Shown here: in pieces, positions 1 to 7,828 of the stretch
How positions within the stretch are numbered: the stretch's first letter is position 1
Layout: every line of letters begins with the position of its first letter
Assembly (NCBI GenBank): GCA_009840175.1
Contig: VXOI01000007.1
Coordinates: 30,473 to 69,068, forward strand
Direction of reading: 5' to 3'
DNA length: 38,596 nt
Source: Chloroflexota bacterium
GTDB taxonomy: Bacteria > Chloroflexota > Dehalococcoidia > Lucifugimonadales > UBA3495
Program-made: the position numbers and the translations under genes
The notes under the pieces: generated by a model
What the model was told of the DNA's origin: nothing
Database searches by the model: none
Seen by the model: only the letters and a program-made list of their open reading frames with translations

Positions 1-61
1 TGTCGCCCTGGCATGTAACATGGCTGTTATAAATCTTCGCAGGGGCCTTCTAAACACAACC

Positions 62-105
62 ACTTCCCCCCCCCCCCTAGCCCTCCCACTCCGGGGGAGG
101 GGATT
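62..105. repeat. Degenerate copy of dispersed palindromic repeat family 1, with a C12 run
   Basis: This short segment at the 3' end of the first gene carries a run of 12 C (66-77), then CTAGCCCTCCCACTCC and GGGGGAGGGGA. It is a diverged copy of the CCCTCTCCCT..AGGGAGAGGG palindrome that recurs throughout the window. The hairpin could act as a transcription end for the minus-strand gene beside it, but no U-tract is obvious. Confidence 0.5.
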
Positions 106-119
106 TTTGAGATAATTTC

Positions 120-917
120 CTAGACGACTGCGGACGCTCCGCCGTCCAGGTTGACCGCGATGCCGGTTAGGTAGCTGGCGCGCTCGGAGGCGAGGAAGGC
201 GATGACGTCGCCAGCCTCTTCGGGTTCGCCAACGCGGCCCAGGGGGACGGAGCGGCCCACGGCAAGCTGGTCGTAGAAGGCGTCAATGTTGAGGTCAGGC
301 TCGCTCTGGATGCGGGCGTCGTAGCGTTTCTGGTGCTGGCCGCTCTTGATGAGGCCGATGCACACGGTCGAGACAAGGATGTTGTCCCTGGCGAGGTCCT
401 TGGACAGGCCCTTGGTGATGGCGATGCCGGCGGCGCGGGAGATGGAGGTGGGCATGGAAGCCGGGCCGGGAGTGCGCCCGCCCAGGTTGGTGACGTTGAT
501 GATGCGCCCGCCGCCGACCTTGCGCATTTCCGGTATGGACTCCTGGATGAGCCGGACGGCGCCCCAGACCTTCAGGTCGAAGTCGTATTCCCAGTCATCC
601 TTGGATACGTCCTCGAAAGGCTTGGCCATGGAGGTTCCGGCGTTATTGACCAGGATGTCCAGCCGCCCGTACTGGTTCAGGGTGCGCTCGACGATGCTGC
701 GGGCACTGTCGGGGTCGGTCACGTCGGCGGAAATGGGCATCACCTGGCCTTCGGTGGCGGCCTTGATGTCCTGCACGGCCTCTTCCAGCACGTCGGGTCG
801 CCGGGCGACGATTACCACCGACGCGCCTTCCTGGGCCATGCTCTGGGCCGCGGCTTTGCCGATGCCGTCGCTCCCGCCGGTGATGATGGCAACCTTATCC
901 CGCAGTCCCAAATCCAT
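120..917 (-). CDS. SDR-family oxidoreductase with a divergent active site
   Basis: A 265-residue Rossmann-fold protein of the short-chain dehydrogenase/reductase family, cytosolic and expected to bind NAD(P). The cofactor motif TGGSDGIG lies near residue 14 and the NNAG motif near residue 91, as in FabG-like enzymes. The catalytic part is unusual: where classical SDRs have Ser, then YxxSK, this protein reads NVTNLGG and MPTSISRAAG, so the serine, tyrosine and lysine all appear replaced. A FabG-like SDR subgroup lacking the active-site tyrosine is known. The start at 917 is supported by GGAGGG seven bases upstream. It is the last of three consecutive minus-strand genes beyond trpB. The fold call is firm; substrate and activity are unknown. 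Confidence 0.9.
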   Translation of the reverse strand: MDLGLRDKVAIITGGSDGIGKAAAQSMAQEGASVVIVARRPDVLEEAVQDIKAATEGQVMPISADVTDPDSARSIVERTLNQYGRLDILVNNAGTSMAKPFEDVSKDDWEYDFDLKVWGAVRLIQESIPEMRKVGGGRIINVTNLGGRTPGPASMPTSISRAAGIAITKGLSKDLARDNILVSTVCIGLIKSGQHQKRYDARIQSEPDLNIDAFYDQLAVGRSVPLGRVGEPEEAGDVIAFLASERASYLTGIAVNLDGGASAVV

Positions 918-1024
918 GACTCGCCCTCCAGCAATTACTGTTACGAATTACGATAATGCGGGTGAGATTATATCACACTGATGCTGACATCCGGGTGCTG
1001 TCAGAGTTGTAGACAAGCGGGGGT

Positions 1025-1062
1025 TCACCCTCACCCCAACCCTCTCCCTCAAGGGAGAGGGA
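1025..1062. repeat. Dispersed palindromic repeat family 1
   Basis: Reads CACCCTCACCCCAACCC then CTCTCCCTCAAGGGAGAGG. The second part is a near-perfect palindrome that would form a hairpin in RNA from either strand. It lies between two minus-strand genes and is one of about sixteen copies in the window. Confidence 0.85.
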
Positions 1063-1076
1063 GTCTTGCACAGGCG

Positions 1077-2120
1077 TCAGGGCAGGTGGGGGACTACCTT
1101 GTCCATGAGCAGGCGTACGGACTTCATCTGCAAGTCGTGGGGGATGCGGCGGCCTGAGTTATGCTCGAAGACTATGTGGGACAGTTGCAGGTTTTCCGTC
1201 AGTTTCAACAGGCGGTCCAGCACGGACTCTGGGGTACCGACGACCACCTTGTCGCGCAGCCAGTCGTCGTAGGTCATGCCCTTGACGTGGTCGGACTCGG
1301 CTTGCCAGTTGCCGGTGGTGCCGACACGGTCGGCGCTGGCGGCGACGCGCTGCCACAGGCCCGTCATCTGGGTCTCCATACTCTCTTTCGGCTCTTCGTA
1401 TGCCTGCTCTGGTGTTTCCGCTACGTAGACCGGCAGGCGAACACCGATGCTGCCCTCGCCGGGGTGTCCGGCGTCTTTCCACGCTTTCCGGTAGGCGTTG
1501 ACGTGTTCCGCCAGGTCATCAAGGGCGAATACTCGCGAGGGGTTGACGAAGAGGGGGTATCCCATGCGCCCGATGATGGGGAAGGTCTCGGCGGAGGTCA
1601 CGCCTATTCGTATTGGCGGGTGAGGTTTCTGGTAGGGCTTGGGACGCACCGCCAGGTCCTGGCACTGGTAGTGCTCGCCCTCGAAGGAGAACTGTTCGGT
1701 GGTCCAGGCCTTGAGGATGATTTCAAGGTACTCCTCGAAACGGCCCCGACTCTCGGGGTAGGGGGACAGGAAAGCGTCGTGGTGTTCGGGGAAGGTGCCG
1801 CGGCCTACGCCGAAGTCCAGCCGCCCCTGGCTGATGTGGTCGAGGGTGGCGATTTCCTCGGCGATGCGGATGGGGTTGCCCAGCGGGAGCAGCAGCACTC
1901 CCAGGCCGATGCGGATGCGCTCCGTGCGACCGGCGATGGCCGTGGCCACCATGACGGGCGACGACAGCACGCTGAAGGGGATGAAGTGGTACTCGGCAAG
2001 CCAGACCGACTCGACGCCCAGCCGCTCGGCCTCTTCCGCCATCTGGAACCCATGCTGGAATGCCTGCTGGTCGGTGACGTCGTCGAGGGCCGGGAACTCT
2101 AGGAACAGTCCTGTGTGCAT
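1077..2120 (-). CDS. LLM-class flavin-dependent oxidoreductase (luciferase-like monooxygenase)
   Basis: A 347-residue protein of the bacterial luciferase-like superfamily, TIM-barrel enzymes that use reduced FMN or F420 and often molecular oxygen. Family features include the N-terminal MHTGLFLEFP strand, ESVWLAEYHF near residue 39, RIRIGLGVLLLPLGNPIRIAEE near residue 70 (split here across the barrel core), LDFGVGRG near residue 105 and the PPIRIGVTS stretch near residue 168. AGGAGG lies just upstream of the ATG at 2120. Genes of this class are strongly expanded in SAR202-like Chloroflexota, which fits the setting. The substrate cannot be read from the sequence. The family assignment is secure; any specific role in degrading recalcitrant organic compounds would be speculation. 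Confidence 0.92.
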   Translation of the reverse strand: MHTGLFLEFPALDDVTDQQAFQHGFQMAEEAERLGVESVWLAEYHFIPFSVLSSPVMVATAIAGRTERIRIGLGVLLLPLGNPIRIAEEIATLDHISQGRLDFGVGRGTFPEHHDAFLSPYPESRGRFEEYLEIILKAWTTEQFSFEGEHYQCQDLAVRPKPYQKPHPPIRIGVTSAETFPIIGRMGYPLFVNPSRVFALDDLAEHVNAYRKAWKDAGHPGEGSIGVRLPVYVAETPEQAYEEPKESMETQMTGLWQRVAASADRVGTTGNWQAESDHVKGMTYDDWLRDKVVVGTPESVLDRLLKLTENLQLSHIVFEHNSGRRIPHDLQMKSVRLLMDKVVPHLP

Positions 2121-2181
2121 GATGCCTCCTGTTGCCTGGGGAGGAGCGGTAGGGAACGGACGAAACGGGACGAACTACCCG

Positions 2182-2871
2182 CTAAGGTGATGTCAAGTCG
2201 ATATCGGTATCTCGCCCGGCATGGTCCCTGACTTCATACCAATGCACTGCGCCGGATTCGATCAACTCCTGCACCACATAGTCGTTCCTAATGCTGGCGA
2301 TGACCGGTTGAGCCGGCCTTCCCGTGAAACGGGTGATAAGCTCGGCGTTTCGGATGGCTCGGTCGGTGTCCCTGGTGTCGGCAGTGTAGGAAACTTCAAT
2401 CGCGATGTAGGATGGTCCAGTTTCATCAGCGCCTTCGATTACCATGTCGGCGTTGCGAAAGCTGCGATTCACGTTCACGGAGAGATTGTTACCGGCCATA
2501 CGGCGCAGGTCTTCCGAGGTGAGAAGGCGTACAAATTCCAGCCCGAAATCAGAGGCTATGCCGGGGGCGTCGGTGAAGGGCTGTCTACTAACATAGAAGT
2601 CTTTGAAAGTGCTCATATCCCCTTCCATTCTGTCGAACCTTGCCGTGGCGTTGCGGTTCCAAGCCCTTTGTTCCTCGTTAATGGCCCTCTGTTCTTTGAC
2701 AAAGCCCCTCATTTCTTCGTTAAAGGCCCTCTGCTCCTCGACGAAGGCGTCGAACTTCGCCGGAAGTTGCAGCACATCCTCGCCCAGGATGCGGGCGCGG
2801 ACGGCATCCCGCCACGTCGGGTTGTCGCCGAGGGCTTGGAGGAAGTCGTCCAGGGTGTTGATGGTGGTCAT
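2182..2871 (-). CDS. Coiled-coil protein with a PD-(D/E)XK nuclease-like C-terminal domain
   Basis: A 229-residue protein in two parts. Residues about 40-85 form a charged, probably coiled-coil region with a repeating pattern resembling F(V/N)EEQRA (FVEEQRAFNEE, FVKEQRAINEEQRA). Residues about 105-225 resemble a restriction-endonuclease-like fold: ADMVIEG supplies a candidate acidic metal ligand and IAIEVSYTA stands where a nuclease would have the (D/E)xK strand, followed by a helix (RDTDRAIRNAELITRF). The usual catalytic lysine appears to be serine, so activity is uncertain. The ribosome site is weak (ACGGGA before ATG 2871). It lies directly after trpB, where trpA is often found. Function unknown. 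Confidence 0.75.
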   Translation of the reverse strand: MTTINTLDDFLQALGDNPTWRDAVRARILGEDVLQLPAKFDAFVEEQRAFNEEMRGFVKEQRAINEEQRAWNRNATARFDRMEGDMSTFKDFYVSRQPFTDAPGIASDFGLEFVRLLTSEDLRRMAGNNLSVNVNRSFRNADMVIEGADETGPSYIAIEVSYTADTRDTDRAIRNAELITRFTGRPAQPVIASIRNDYVVQELIESGAVHWYEVRDHAGRDTDIDLTSP

Positions 2872-2936
2872 TCCCGTCTATGCTCTCGTCAGGTAAGGCG
2901 ATTGTATCGCGGGGTGGGTAGGCGGGCAAACCGGGG

Positions 2937-4145
2937 TTACAGCTCGATGTTTTCCGCCTCCGCCACGATGCCGATGTCCTTGTCGCCGCGGCCGCTGAGG
3001 CAGACGAGGATGATGCTGTCCTGCTGGAGGGTGGGGGCGAGTTGCGCCGCGCCGTAGATGGCGTGGGCCGATTCGAGGGCCGGGATGATGCCCTCGGTGC
3101 GGCAGAGCAGGTGGAAGCCCTCCAGGGCCTGGGGGTCGGTGACCTCGCGGTACTCGGCTCGGCCTGAGTCCTTGAGGTAGCTGTGCTCCGGGCCGACGCC
3201 GGGATAGTCGAGGCCTGCCGAGATGCTGTGGGCCGGGCTGACCTGTCCATCTTCGTCCTGTAACAAGTAGGTCATCGCGCCGTGGAGGACTCCGGGGCGT
3301 CCGGCGGTGAGGGTGGCGGAATGCTCGCCGCTGTCCAGGCCCTTGCCGCCGGCTTCGAGGCCGACCAGCCGCACATCCTCGTCGGGAACGAAGGGATGGA
3401 AGGTTCCCATGGCGTTGCTGCCGCCGCCGACGCAGGCCATGACGTAGTCGGGCAAGCGGCCTTCGACGGCAAGAACCTGCGCGCGGGCCTCGCTGCCGAT
3501 GACGGCCTGGAAGTCGCGCACCATCAGCGGGTATGGGTGGGGCCCGACCACGCTGCCGATGAGGTAATGGGTGGTCTCGACGTTGGTGACCCAGTCGCGG
3601 ATCGCCTCGTTGATGGCGTCTTTCAGGGTGCGGGTGCCCGATTCAACGCTGATGACCTCGGCCTCCAGCAGGCGCATACGGTAGACGTTTAGCGACTGGC
3701 GGCGGATGTCTTCCTCGCCCATGTAGACGATGCACTGCAACCCCAGCATGGCGCAGGCGGTGGCGGAGGCGACGCCGTGCTGCCCCGCGCCGGTCTCGGC
3801 GATGATGCGGCGCTTGCCCATGTGCTGCGCCAGGAGGGCCTGACCGAGGGCGTTGTTTATCTTGTGGGCGCCGGTGTGGGCCAGGTCTTCGCGCTTCAGG
3901 TATATCTTCGCGCCGCCCAGATGGCGCGACAGGTTCTCGGCGTAGTAGAGGGGGGTGGGCCGGCCCACGTAGTTGGTCAGCAAGTGGGTCAGGCGGGCTT
4001 GAAAGTCCTCATCGTACTTTACGCTGTTGTAGGCTTGTTCCAGCTCGGCCACCGCCGCCATCAGCGTTTCGGGAATGAACTTGCCGCCGAAGTCGCCGAA
4101 GCGGCCCCGGTCGTCGGGAAAGACCGGTGTGGATTGAGTGGTCAT
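2937..4145 (-). CDS. trpB: Tryptophan synthase beta chain
   Basis: A 402-residue PLP enzyme that condenses indole with L-serine to give L-tryptophan, normally in an alpha2beta2 complex with TrpA. Recognisable motifs are the PLP lysine in [13 protein letters not shown], the ammonia-lyase-like [11 protein letters not shown], the phosphate-binding GGGSNAMG and the C-terminal [11 protein letters not shown] 4145 is chosen over an upstream in-frame start at 4190 because GGAG lies about six bases before it and family proteins begin near [12 protein letters not shown]. It is the last trp gene here; the next gene is a nuclease-like protein, not trpA, so the alpha partner must be elsewhere. Transcription is expected to depend on the T-box leader before trpE. 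Confidence 0.97.
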   Translation of the reverse strand: MTTQSTPVFPDDRGRFGDFGGKFIPETLMAAVAELEQAYNSVKYDEDFQARLTHLLTNYVGRPTPLYYAENLSRHLGGAKIYLKREDLAHTGAHKINNALGQALLAQHMGKRRIIAETGAGQHGVASATACAMLGLQCIVYMGEEDIRRQSLNVYRMRLLEAEVISVESGTRTLKDAINEAIRDWVTNVETTHYLIGSVVGPHPYPLMVRDFQAVIGSEARAQVLAVEGRLPDYVMACVGGGSNAMGTFHPFVPDEDVRLVGLEAGGKGLDSGEHSATLTAGRPGVLHGAMTYLLQDEDGQVSPAHSISAGLDYPGVGPEHSYLKDSGRAEYREVTDPQALEGFHLLCRTEGIIPALESAHAIYGAAQLAPTLQQDSIILVCLSGRGDKDIGIVAEAENIEL

Positions 4146-4182
4146 TAGTTCTCCATCCGTTTTTGAGAGTGTACGAGGAGAC

Positions 4183-4219
4183 GCCCTCACCCTAACCCTC
4201 TACCGGAGGGAGAGGGGAT
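4183..4219. repeat. Dispersed palindromic repeat family 1, trpF-trpB gap
   Basis: Reads CCCTCACCCTAACCCTC followed by TACCGGAGGGAGAGGGGA. It fills most of the gap between trpF and the trpB ribosome site. A hairpin here could stabilise or separate the transcript within the operon; this role is inferred. Confidence 0.85.
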
Positions 4220-4238
4220 TAAGGTATCCGTTCTGACA

Positions 4239-4916
4239 CTAGGCAGAGCCGGTCAGGGCGGCGTCGGCGTGTCGCGCGTTTTCGACGAAGCGCCGGATCT
4301 TGCGGCGGTCCTTTTTGCCGATGGTCTCGACACCGCTGGAAACGTCCACGCCCCAGGGCCGGACGATGCTGATGGCGCGGCCCACGTTGGCCGGGGTGAG
4401 ACCGCCAGCCAGCAGGAAGGAGACGCCACGGCTGGACAGAGACCCCGCGACTTCGAGGTTGAAGCTCTGGCCGGTGCCGCCCTGTATGCCTTCGACCAGC
4501 CGGTCGAGAGTGACCAGGCATCCGGCTTCGGCGTACTCCTGAACTCGCCCGGCCAGTTGCGGCACGTCGTCGGGGGCGCGGTAGGACGCTGGGACGTGGA
4601 CCACCTTGATGACTTCGCAGTCCACTGCGGCGGCGTATTCTACGCCCTCCTGCCCGCATAGCTGCACGGCGTCTAGGGCGCAGTGGGCGACGACCTCGTT
4701 GACCTCTTCCACCGGCTGGTCGGCGAAGAGGCCGACCATGCGAGGCGCAGGGGCGTCGAGGGTTCGCACGGCGTTCACGATGTCCCTGGCGTCGTCAGGG
4801 GTGATGCGGCGGTGACGCTCAGGCACGAATACCATGCCGATGTAGTCGGCCCCGGCCTCTGCCGCCACGCAGGCGTCTTCAGGGTTGCCGATGCCGCAGA
4901 TTTTGACCCGTATCAT
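4239..4916 (-). CDS. trpF: Phosphoribosylanthranilate isomerase
   Basis: A 225-residue TIM-barrel enzyme that isomerises N-(5'-phosphoribosyl)anthranilate to CdRP, the third dedicated step to tryptophan. Diagnostic motifs are the N-terminal VKICG with its catalytic cysteine, GADYIGMVF, VGLFAD, VQLCG, LAGGLTPANV and the C-terminal GVDVSSGVE with its catalytic aspartate. The start is placed at ATG 4916, preceded by GGAAG, rather than the in-frame GTG at 4937, which lies within a dispersed repeat; the family normally starts almost at VKICG. The end of trpC overlaps the upstream repeat, so the genes are nearly contiguous. C-terminal residues ENARHADAALTGSA extend slightly past the usual end. Confidence 0.95.
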   Translation of the reverse strand: MIRVKICGIGNPEDACVAAEAGADYIGMVFVPERHRRITPDDARDIVNAVRTLDAPAPRMVGLFADQPVEEVNEVVAHCALDAVQLCGQEGVEYAAAVDCEVIKVVHVPASYRAPDDVPQLAGRVQEYAEAGCLVTLDRLVEGIQGGTGQSFNLEVAGSLSSRGVSFLLAGGLTPANVGRAISIVRPWGVDVSSGVETIGKKDRRKIRRFVENARHADAALTGSA

Positions 4917-4925
4917 GCTACTTCC

Positions 4926-4963
4926 ATCCCCTCTCACTCTGGGAGAGGGTTAGGGTGAGGGTG
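4926..4963. repeat. Dispersed palindromic repeat family 1, overlapping the trpC 3' end
   Basis: Opposite orientation to the preceding copies: CCCCTCTCACTCTGGGAGAG then GGTTAGGGTGAGGGTG. Read on the minus strand it encodes the last residues of TrpC (HPHPNPLPE) and supplies the TrpC stop codon. It shows directly that this repeat can become part of a coding sequence. Confidence 0.9.
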
Positions 4964-5758
4964 TCCCTGGCCGGACAGCTCGCGCACCTTGGCTCCGACG
5001 TCGGGTGCGGTGACCAGGGCCTCTCCCACCAGCACGGCGTTGACACCTACGCCGTCGAGCAGGCGCAGGTCGTCGGGGGTGAAGATGCCGCTCTCGCTGA
5101 CCACCACCTTGTCGCCGGGGACTAGCGGAGCGATCCTTTGGCTGACTGCGAGGTCGGTGGTGAAGGTGTGCAGGTCGCGGTTGTTGATGCCGATGATTTC
5201 TGCGTCTGCCTCCACCGCCGTTTCCAGTTCGCCTTCGTCGTGGACTTCGACCAGGCACTGCATAGAGAGGGACTGCGCGATTTGCAGGAGTTCTTTCAGC
5301 AGCGCAGGGTCGAGGATAGCGACAATGAACAGGATGCCGTCGGCTCCGGCGGCGCGGGACTCGTACACCTGGTAGGAGTCGAAGAGGAAGTCCTTTCGCA
5401 GCACCGGGGCACTACCTGACACACCACTCTGCTTGATGGCGGACAGGTGGGCCAGCTCGCCCTGGAAGCGGGGATCGGTGAGGCAGGAGACCGCCGCCGC
5501 GCCGTTGGCTACGTAGGTACTCGCGAGGCGTACCGGGTCGAAGTCGGGCGACAGCAGGCCGCGCGACGGCGACGCCTTCTTGACCTCGGCGATGAGTTGG
5601 ATACCATCGCCGGAGAGAGCGGCGGAGAGGCTCAGGGGGCGCGGCTGATCCGTCGCCATCCGCTGCACGGCGGCGAGGGGCGCGGCACGCTGGGCTTCGG
5701 CCAGCTCTTCGAGCTTGGCGGCTACGATTTTGTCTAGGATGCTGGGCACATCAGGCAA
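4934..5758 (-). CDS. trpC: Indole-3-glycerol phosphate synthase
   Basis: A 274-residue TIM-barrel enzyme that closes the indole ring by decarboxylating CdRP to indole-3-glycerol phosphate. Motifs are IAEVKKASPSRG with the catalytic lysine, AVSCLTD, VLRKDFLFD, EVHDEGEL, IGINNRDL, VSESGI and AVLVGEALV. The start is TTG 5758, preceded by AGAGGTG at a good distance; GTG 5749 is the alternative. It overlaps the stop of the upstream DUF2283 gene by eight bases, suggesting translational coupling. Its last nine or so residues (HPHPNPLPE) come from a dispersed palindromic repeat and are not expected in the family, so the ancestral stop was probably lost when the repeat arrived. Confidence 0.95.
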   Translation of the reverse strand: MPDVPSILDKIVAAKLEELAEAQRAAPLAAVQRMATDQPRPLSLSAALSGDGIQLIAEVKKASPSRGLLSPDFDPVRLASTYVANGAAAVSCLTDPRFQGELAHLSAIKQSGVSGSAPVLRKDFLFDSYQVYESRAAGADGILFIVAILDPALLKELLQIAQSLSMQCLVEVHDEGELETAVEADAEIIGINNRDLHTFTTDLAVSQRIAPLVPGDKVVVSESGIFTPDDLRLLDGVGVNAVLVGEALVTAPDVGAKVRELSGQGHPHPNPLPE

Positions 5759-6233
5759 CGGTCACCTCTCTATGCAGCAGGACGCTCTGCATGGTTCCAA
5801 GAATGAACTCCCGAGCTTTTTCCATTTCCAAGCCGATTGGAAGCTCGTTATGGTCGTAGTAAACGGTTAGCTCGTGGTTTTGGCGGCAGAAATCAGAAAT
5901 TCCGTCGCCAAATCTCACAGTTAGAGTGTCGTTTTCTGCGTGGTATTTGAATCGGAGATCGGCGTTCCCCTTGGGAATGGTACGAATAGACACATTACGT
6001 TCTTTCGTAAACGGAACTTCCGGGACATCCGGGTTATTCACTTCCTCGCCAGTCGCCAAGCTGGTGTTGGCGAACATCACGAACAACTTGCCGTCGAGGA
6101 TCTCCAGGCCCAGAGGGTTGCCGTCCTTGCCATGATGGACAACCACCCCTTCGTTGTCTTCGCTGTAACCGTAGGGCTCGTGCGATATGTCCACCATCAG
6201 GATGTCAACTTCTGAACTGTACCTAAATTTCAT
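5751..6233 (-). CDS. Tandem DUF2283 protein inside the trp operon
   Basis: A 160-residue protein made of two similar halves. The first (residues 1-55) reads MKFRYSSEVDILMVDIS, then an EDNEGVVVHHG turn and GNPLGLEILD. The second (about 92-150) reads LRFKYHAENDTLTVRFGD and ELPIGLEMEKAREF. Both fit the small beta-rich DUF2283 pattern of a strand (K/R)xxYxxExDxLxV followed by a GLE(I/M) strand and helix. Function is unknown; DUF2283 proteins are often found near toxin-antitoxin-like genes. Its stop overlaps the trpC start, so it is translated with the operon. It may be a passenger gene or a regulator; the sequence does not decide. Confidence 0.8.
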   Translation of the reverse strand: MKFRYSSEVDILMVDISHEPYGYSEDNEGVVVHHGKDGNPLGLEILDGKLFVMFANTSLATGEEVNNPDVPEVPFTKERNVSIRTIPKGNADLRFKYHAENDTLTVRFGDGISDFCRQNHELTVYYDHNELPIGLEMEKAREFILGTMQSVLLHREVTVA

Positions 6234-6262
6234 ACTGCCGCCTGGCGCCGACGTATACAGTG

Positions 6263-6268
6263 ATTATA
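6263..6268 (-). promoter_or_regulatory. Possible internal promoter -10 box between trpD and the trpC side
   Basis: On the minus strand the gap after trpD carries a perfect TATAAT about 30 bases before the DUF2283 start. No convincing -35 hexamer is seen 17 bases upstream. It could give basal trpCFB expression independent of the T-box, but the support is one hexamer only. Confidence 0.3.
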
Positions 6269-6292
6269 ACCAATCCCTCGTCCTCTTCCTCT

Positions 6293-7306
6293 CTATTCCG
6301 CGTTGCTCAGCTCCACCAGCGCCTCCAGCCGTTGCCTTGCGGCCCCGCTGTCTATGGACTGGGCCGCCTGCTGGATACCTTCGGGAATGGTGGCGGCAGC
6401 ACCGGCGGCCAGCAGGACACCGGCAGCGTTGAGCAGCACGGCGTCGCGGAAGGGGCCGCCCTCGCCGTCCAGCAGGCGGCGCATGGCGGCGGCATTGGCC
6501 TCCGGGCCGCCGCCGCGGAGGTCTTCGACGCTCCAGCGGGGCAGGCCGGTGTCGCCGGGGCGGAAGGTCCAGCTCTCGACCTGGCCGTCCCGCAGTTCCC
6601 AGACGGAGGTATCGCCGTCGAGGGCGATTTCGTCCATCCCGCCCGCGCCGTGGACTACCAGGCTGCGCTCCGAGCCCAGCAGGCGCATAACCTCCGCCAC
6701 CTTCTCGCCCAACTCGGGGAAGGCCACGCCGATGAGCTGTCGCTGGGCAGCGGCGGGGTTGGTCAGCGGCCCCAGGATGTTGAAGACGGTGCGGATGCCG
6801 ATTTCCCGACGCACAGGGCCAGCATGGCGCATGGAGGGATGGAAGGCCTGGGCGAACATGAATCCGATGCCGCCCTCGTTGATGCACCGCTCCACGCCCT
6901 CCGGCGGCAGCTCGATGCGGACGCCGAGGGCCTCGAGCACGTCGGCGGTGCCGCAGCTTCCCGAGGCGGCGCGGTTGCCGTGCTTGGCGATGCGGACTCC
7001 GGCCCCGGCTGCCGCCAGCGCCGCGCCGGTCGAGATGTTGAAGGTGTTGGTGCCGTCGCCGCCGGTGCCAACGGAATCCACCAGAGGCCCTTCCACCTGT
7101 ACCTTGAGGGAGAACTCGCGCATGACGGTGGCCATGCCCGCGATTTCTTCGGTGGACTCGCCCTTGAGGCGCAGGGCGGTCAGGAAAGAGCCAAGCTGGG
7201 CAGGGGTGGCCTCGCCCTGCATTATCTGGCGCATGACCGCCGCTGCGTCGTCCATTGTCAGGGAGTTGCCGGAGACGACTGCGTCTATTGCTTCACGAAT
7301 GTCCAC
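6293..7306 (-). CDS. trpD: Anthranilate phosphoribosyltransferase
   Basis: A 337-residue enzyme that transfers the phosphoribosyl group of PRPP to anthranilate. The signature region is intact: VDSVGTGGDG, NTFNISTGAALAAAGAG, KHGNRAASGSCGTADVLEALG and the FNILGPLTNPA motif. The start is placed at GTG 7306, giving an N-terminus (V/M)DIREAIDAV typical of the family, with GGAG nine bases upstream. Longer in-frame starts (7345, 7465) are rejected because they read through, or directly abut, a MITE-like repeat and have no ribosome site. The element lies just upstream, between trpD and the preceding operon genes, so readthrough from the T-box promoter must cross a large inverted repeat. Confidence 0.95.
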   Translation of the reverse strand: MDIREAIDAVVSGNSLTMDDAAAVMRQIMQGEATPAQLGSFLTALRLKGESTEEIAGMATVMREFSLKVQVEGPLVDSVGTGGDGTNTFNISTGAALAAAGAGVRIAKHGNRAASGSCGTADVLEALGVRIELPPEGVERCINEGGIGFMFAQAFHPSMRHAGPVRREIGIRTVFNILGPLTNPAAAQRQLIGVAFPELGEKVAEVMRLLGSERSLVVHGAGGMDEIALDGDTSVWELRDGQVESWTFRPGDTGLPRWSVEDLRGGGPEANAAAMRRLLDGEGGPFRDAVLLNAAGVLLAAGAAATIPEGIQQAAQSIDSGAARQRLEALVELSNAE

Positions 7307-7347
7307 GGTTGGTTGCTCCGTTTGTGGTTGATTGAACGTCTGCATTC

Positions 7348-7566
7348 TACTGACGAGTGAATGAATAGGTAAACAATCCGTCATTCCCGCGAAAGCGGGA
7401 ATCCAAACTCCCGTTACCTCATAGTCCCGCCGTCCCGCGTCTCCAGGCACGGGCAGGCGTGTCAATGACAGTTGAGACGTGGGGCGCCGGGGTTTGGATT
7501 CCCGCTTTCGCGGGAATGACGGAAATTTGGCCCCGGAATGTTTAGTAATTCATTCACGCATCAGTA
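7348..7566. mobile_element. MITE-like element, copy 1 (TA-flanked, IS630/mariner type)
   Basis: A non-coding element of about 219 bp. Its ends are imperfect terminal inverted repeats: TACTGACGAGTGAATGAAT on the left and the complement of TACTGATGCGTGAATGAAT on the right. It is bounded by TA on both sides, as in TA-targeting IS630/Tc1/mariner elements. Inside, a second inverted repeat reads GTCATTCCCGCGAAAGCGGG and its complement, 7379 to about 7522. A related copy lies at 14283-14469, sharing the internal arms and core. No transposase is present, so it would have been mobilised in trans. It occupies most of the 339-base gap before trpD. Confidence 0.75.
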
Positions 7567-7645
7567 AAAGGATAGGTCGGATGGTCTAATCCGTTGGACG
7601 CCATGAATTATCCTGGCAATTTCAACATTGCCTTGCAGAACTCTG

Positions 7646-7828
7646 TTACTTCAGCCATTGCCGGATGCGCTTCTTGGCTTCTTCTTGAGGGATGCCTTCC
7701 CATTTATCCAGTTGTTCTAACCCCTGCTGAATCCTGTACAGGACGATCAATCTCTCGATGGCATCTTCGATGGTGGCATCGTCCGGCAGTTTCTCCATTA
7801 GTTCGAGGACTTCTTCCTTGACAGTCAT
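7646..7828 (-). CDS. Small antitoxin-like protein (60 residues)
   Basis: The protein begins MTVKEEVLELMEKLPDDAT, followed by IEDAIERLIVLYRIQQGLEQ and EGIPQEEAKKRIRQWLK. Small helical proteins with this pattern are commonly encoded next to RelE/ParE-type toxins and resemble antitoxins; here no toxin gene follows. The ATG at 7828 overlaps the upstream stop in an ATGA arrangement, and AGGAG lies nine bases upstream, so it is translationally coupled to its neighbour. That neighbour contains two related segments. The family call rests on recalled pattern similarity, not on a search. Confidence 0.7.
   Translation of the reverse strand: MTVKEEVLELMEKLPDDATIEDAIERLIVLYRIQQGLEQLDKWEGIPQEEAKKRIRQWLK

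Noticed and set aside
66-77. C12 tract as a phase-variable switch
   Set aside because: It lies beyond the stop of the SDR gene and not in a promoter or coding frame that can be seen; it may just be repeat decay or a sequencing artefact.
333-956. Long plus-strand open frames opposite the SDR, purL, trpE, NYN and other genes
   Set aside because: They mirror the GC-rich codon pattern of the real genes, show Gly/Ala/Val/His-rich products without motifs and have no ribosome sites.
7307-7465. N-terminal extension of trpD
   Set aside because: It is encoded by the MITE and its edge and has no ribosome site; family proteins start at the GTG-encoded DIREAI segment.
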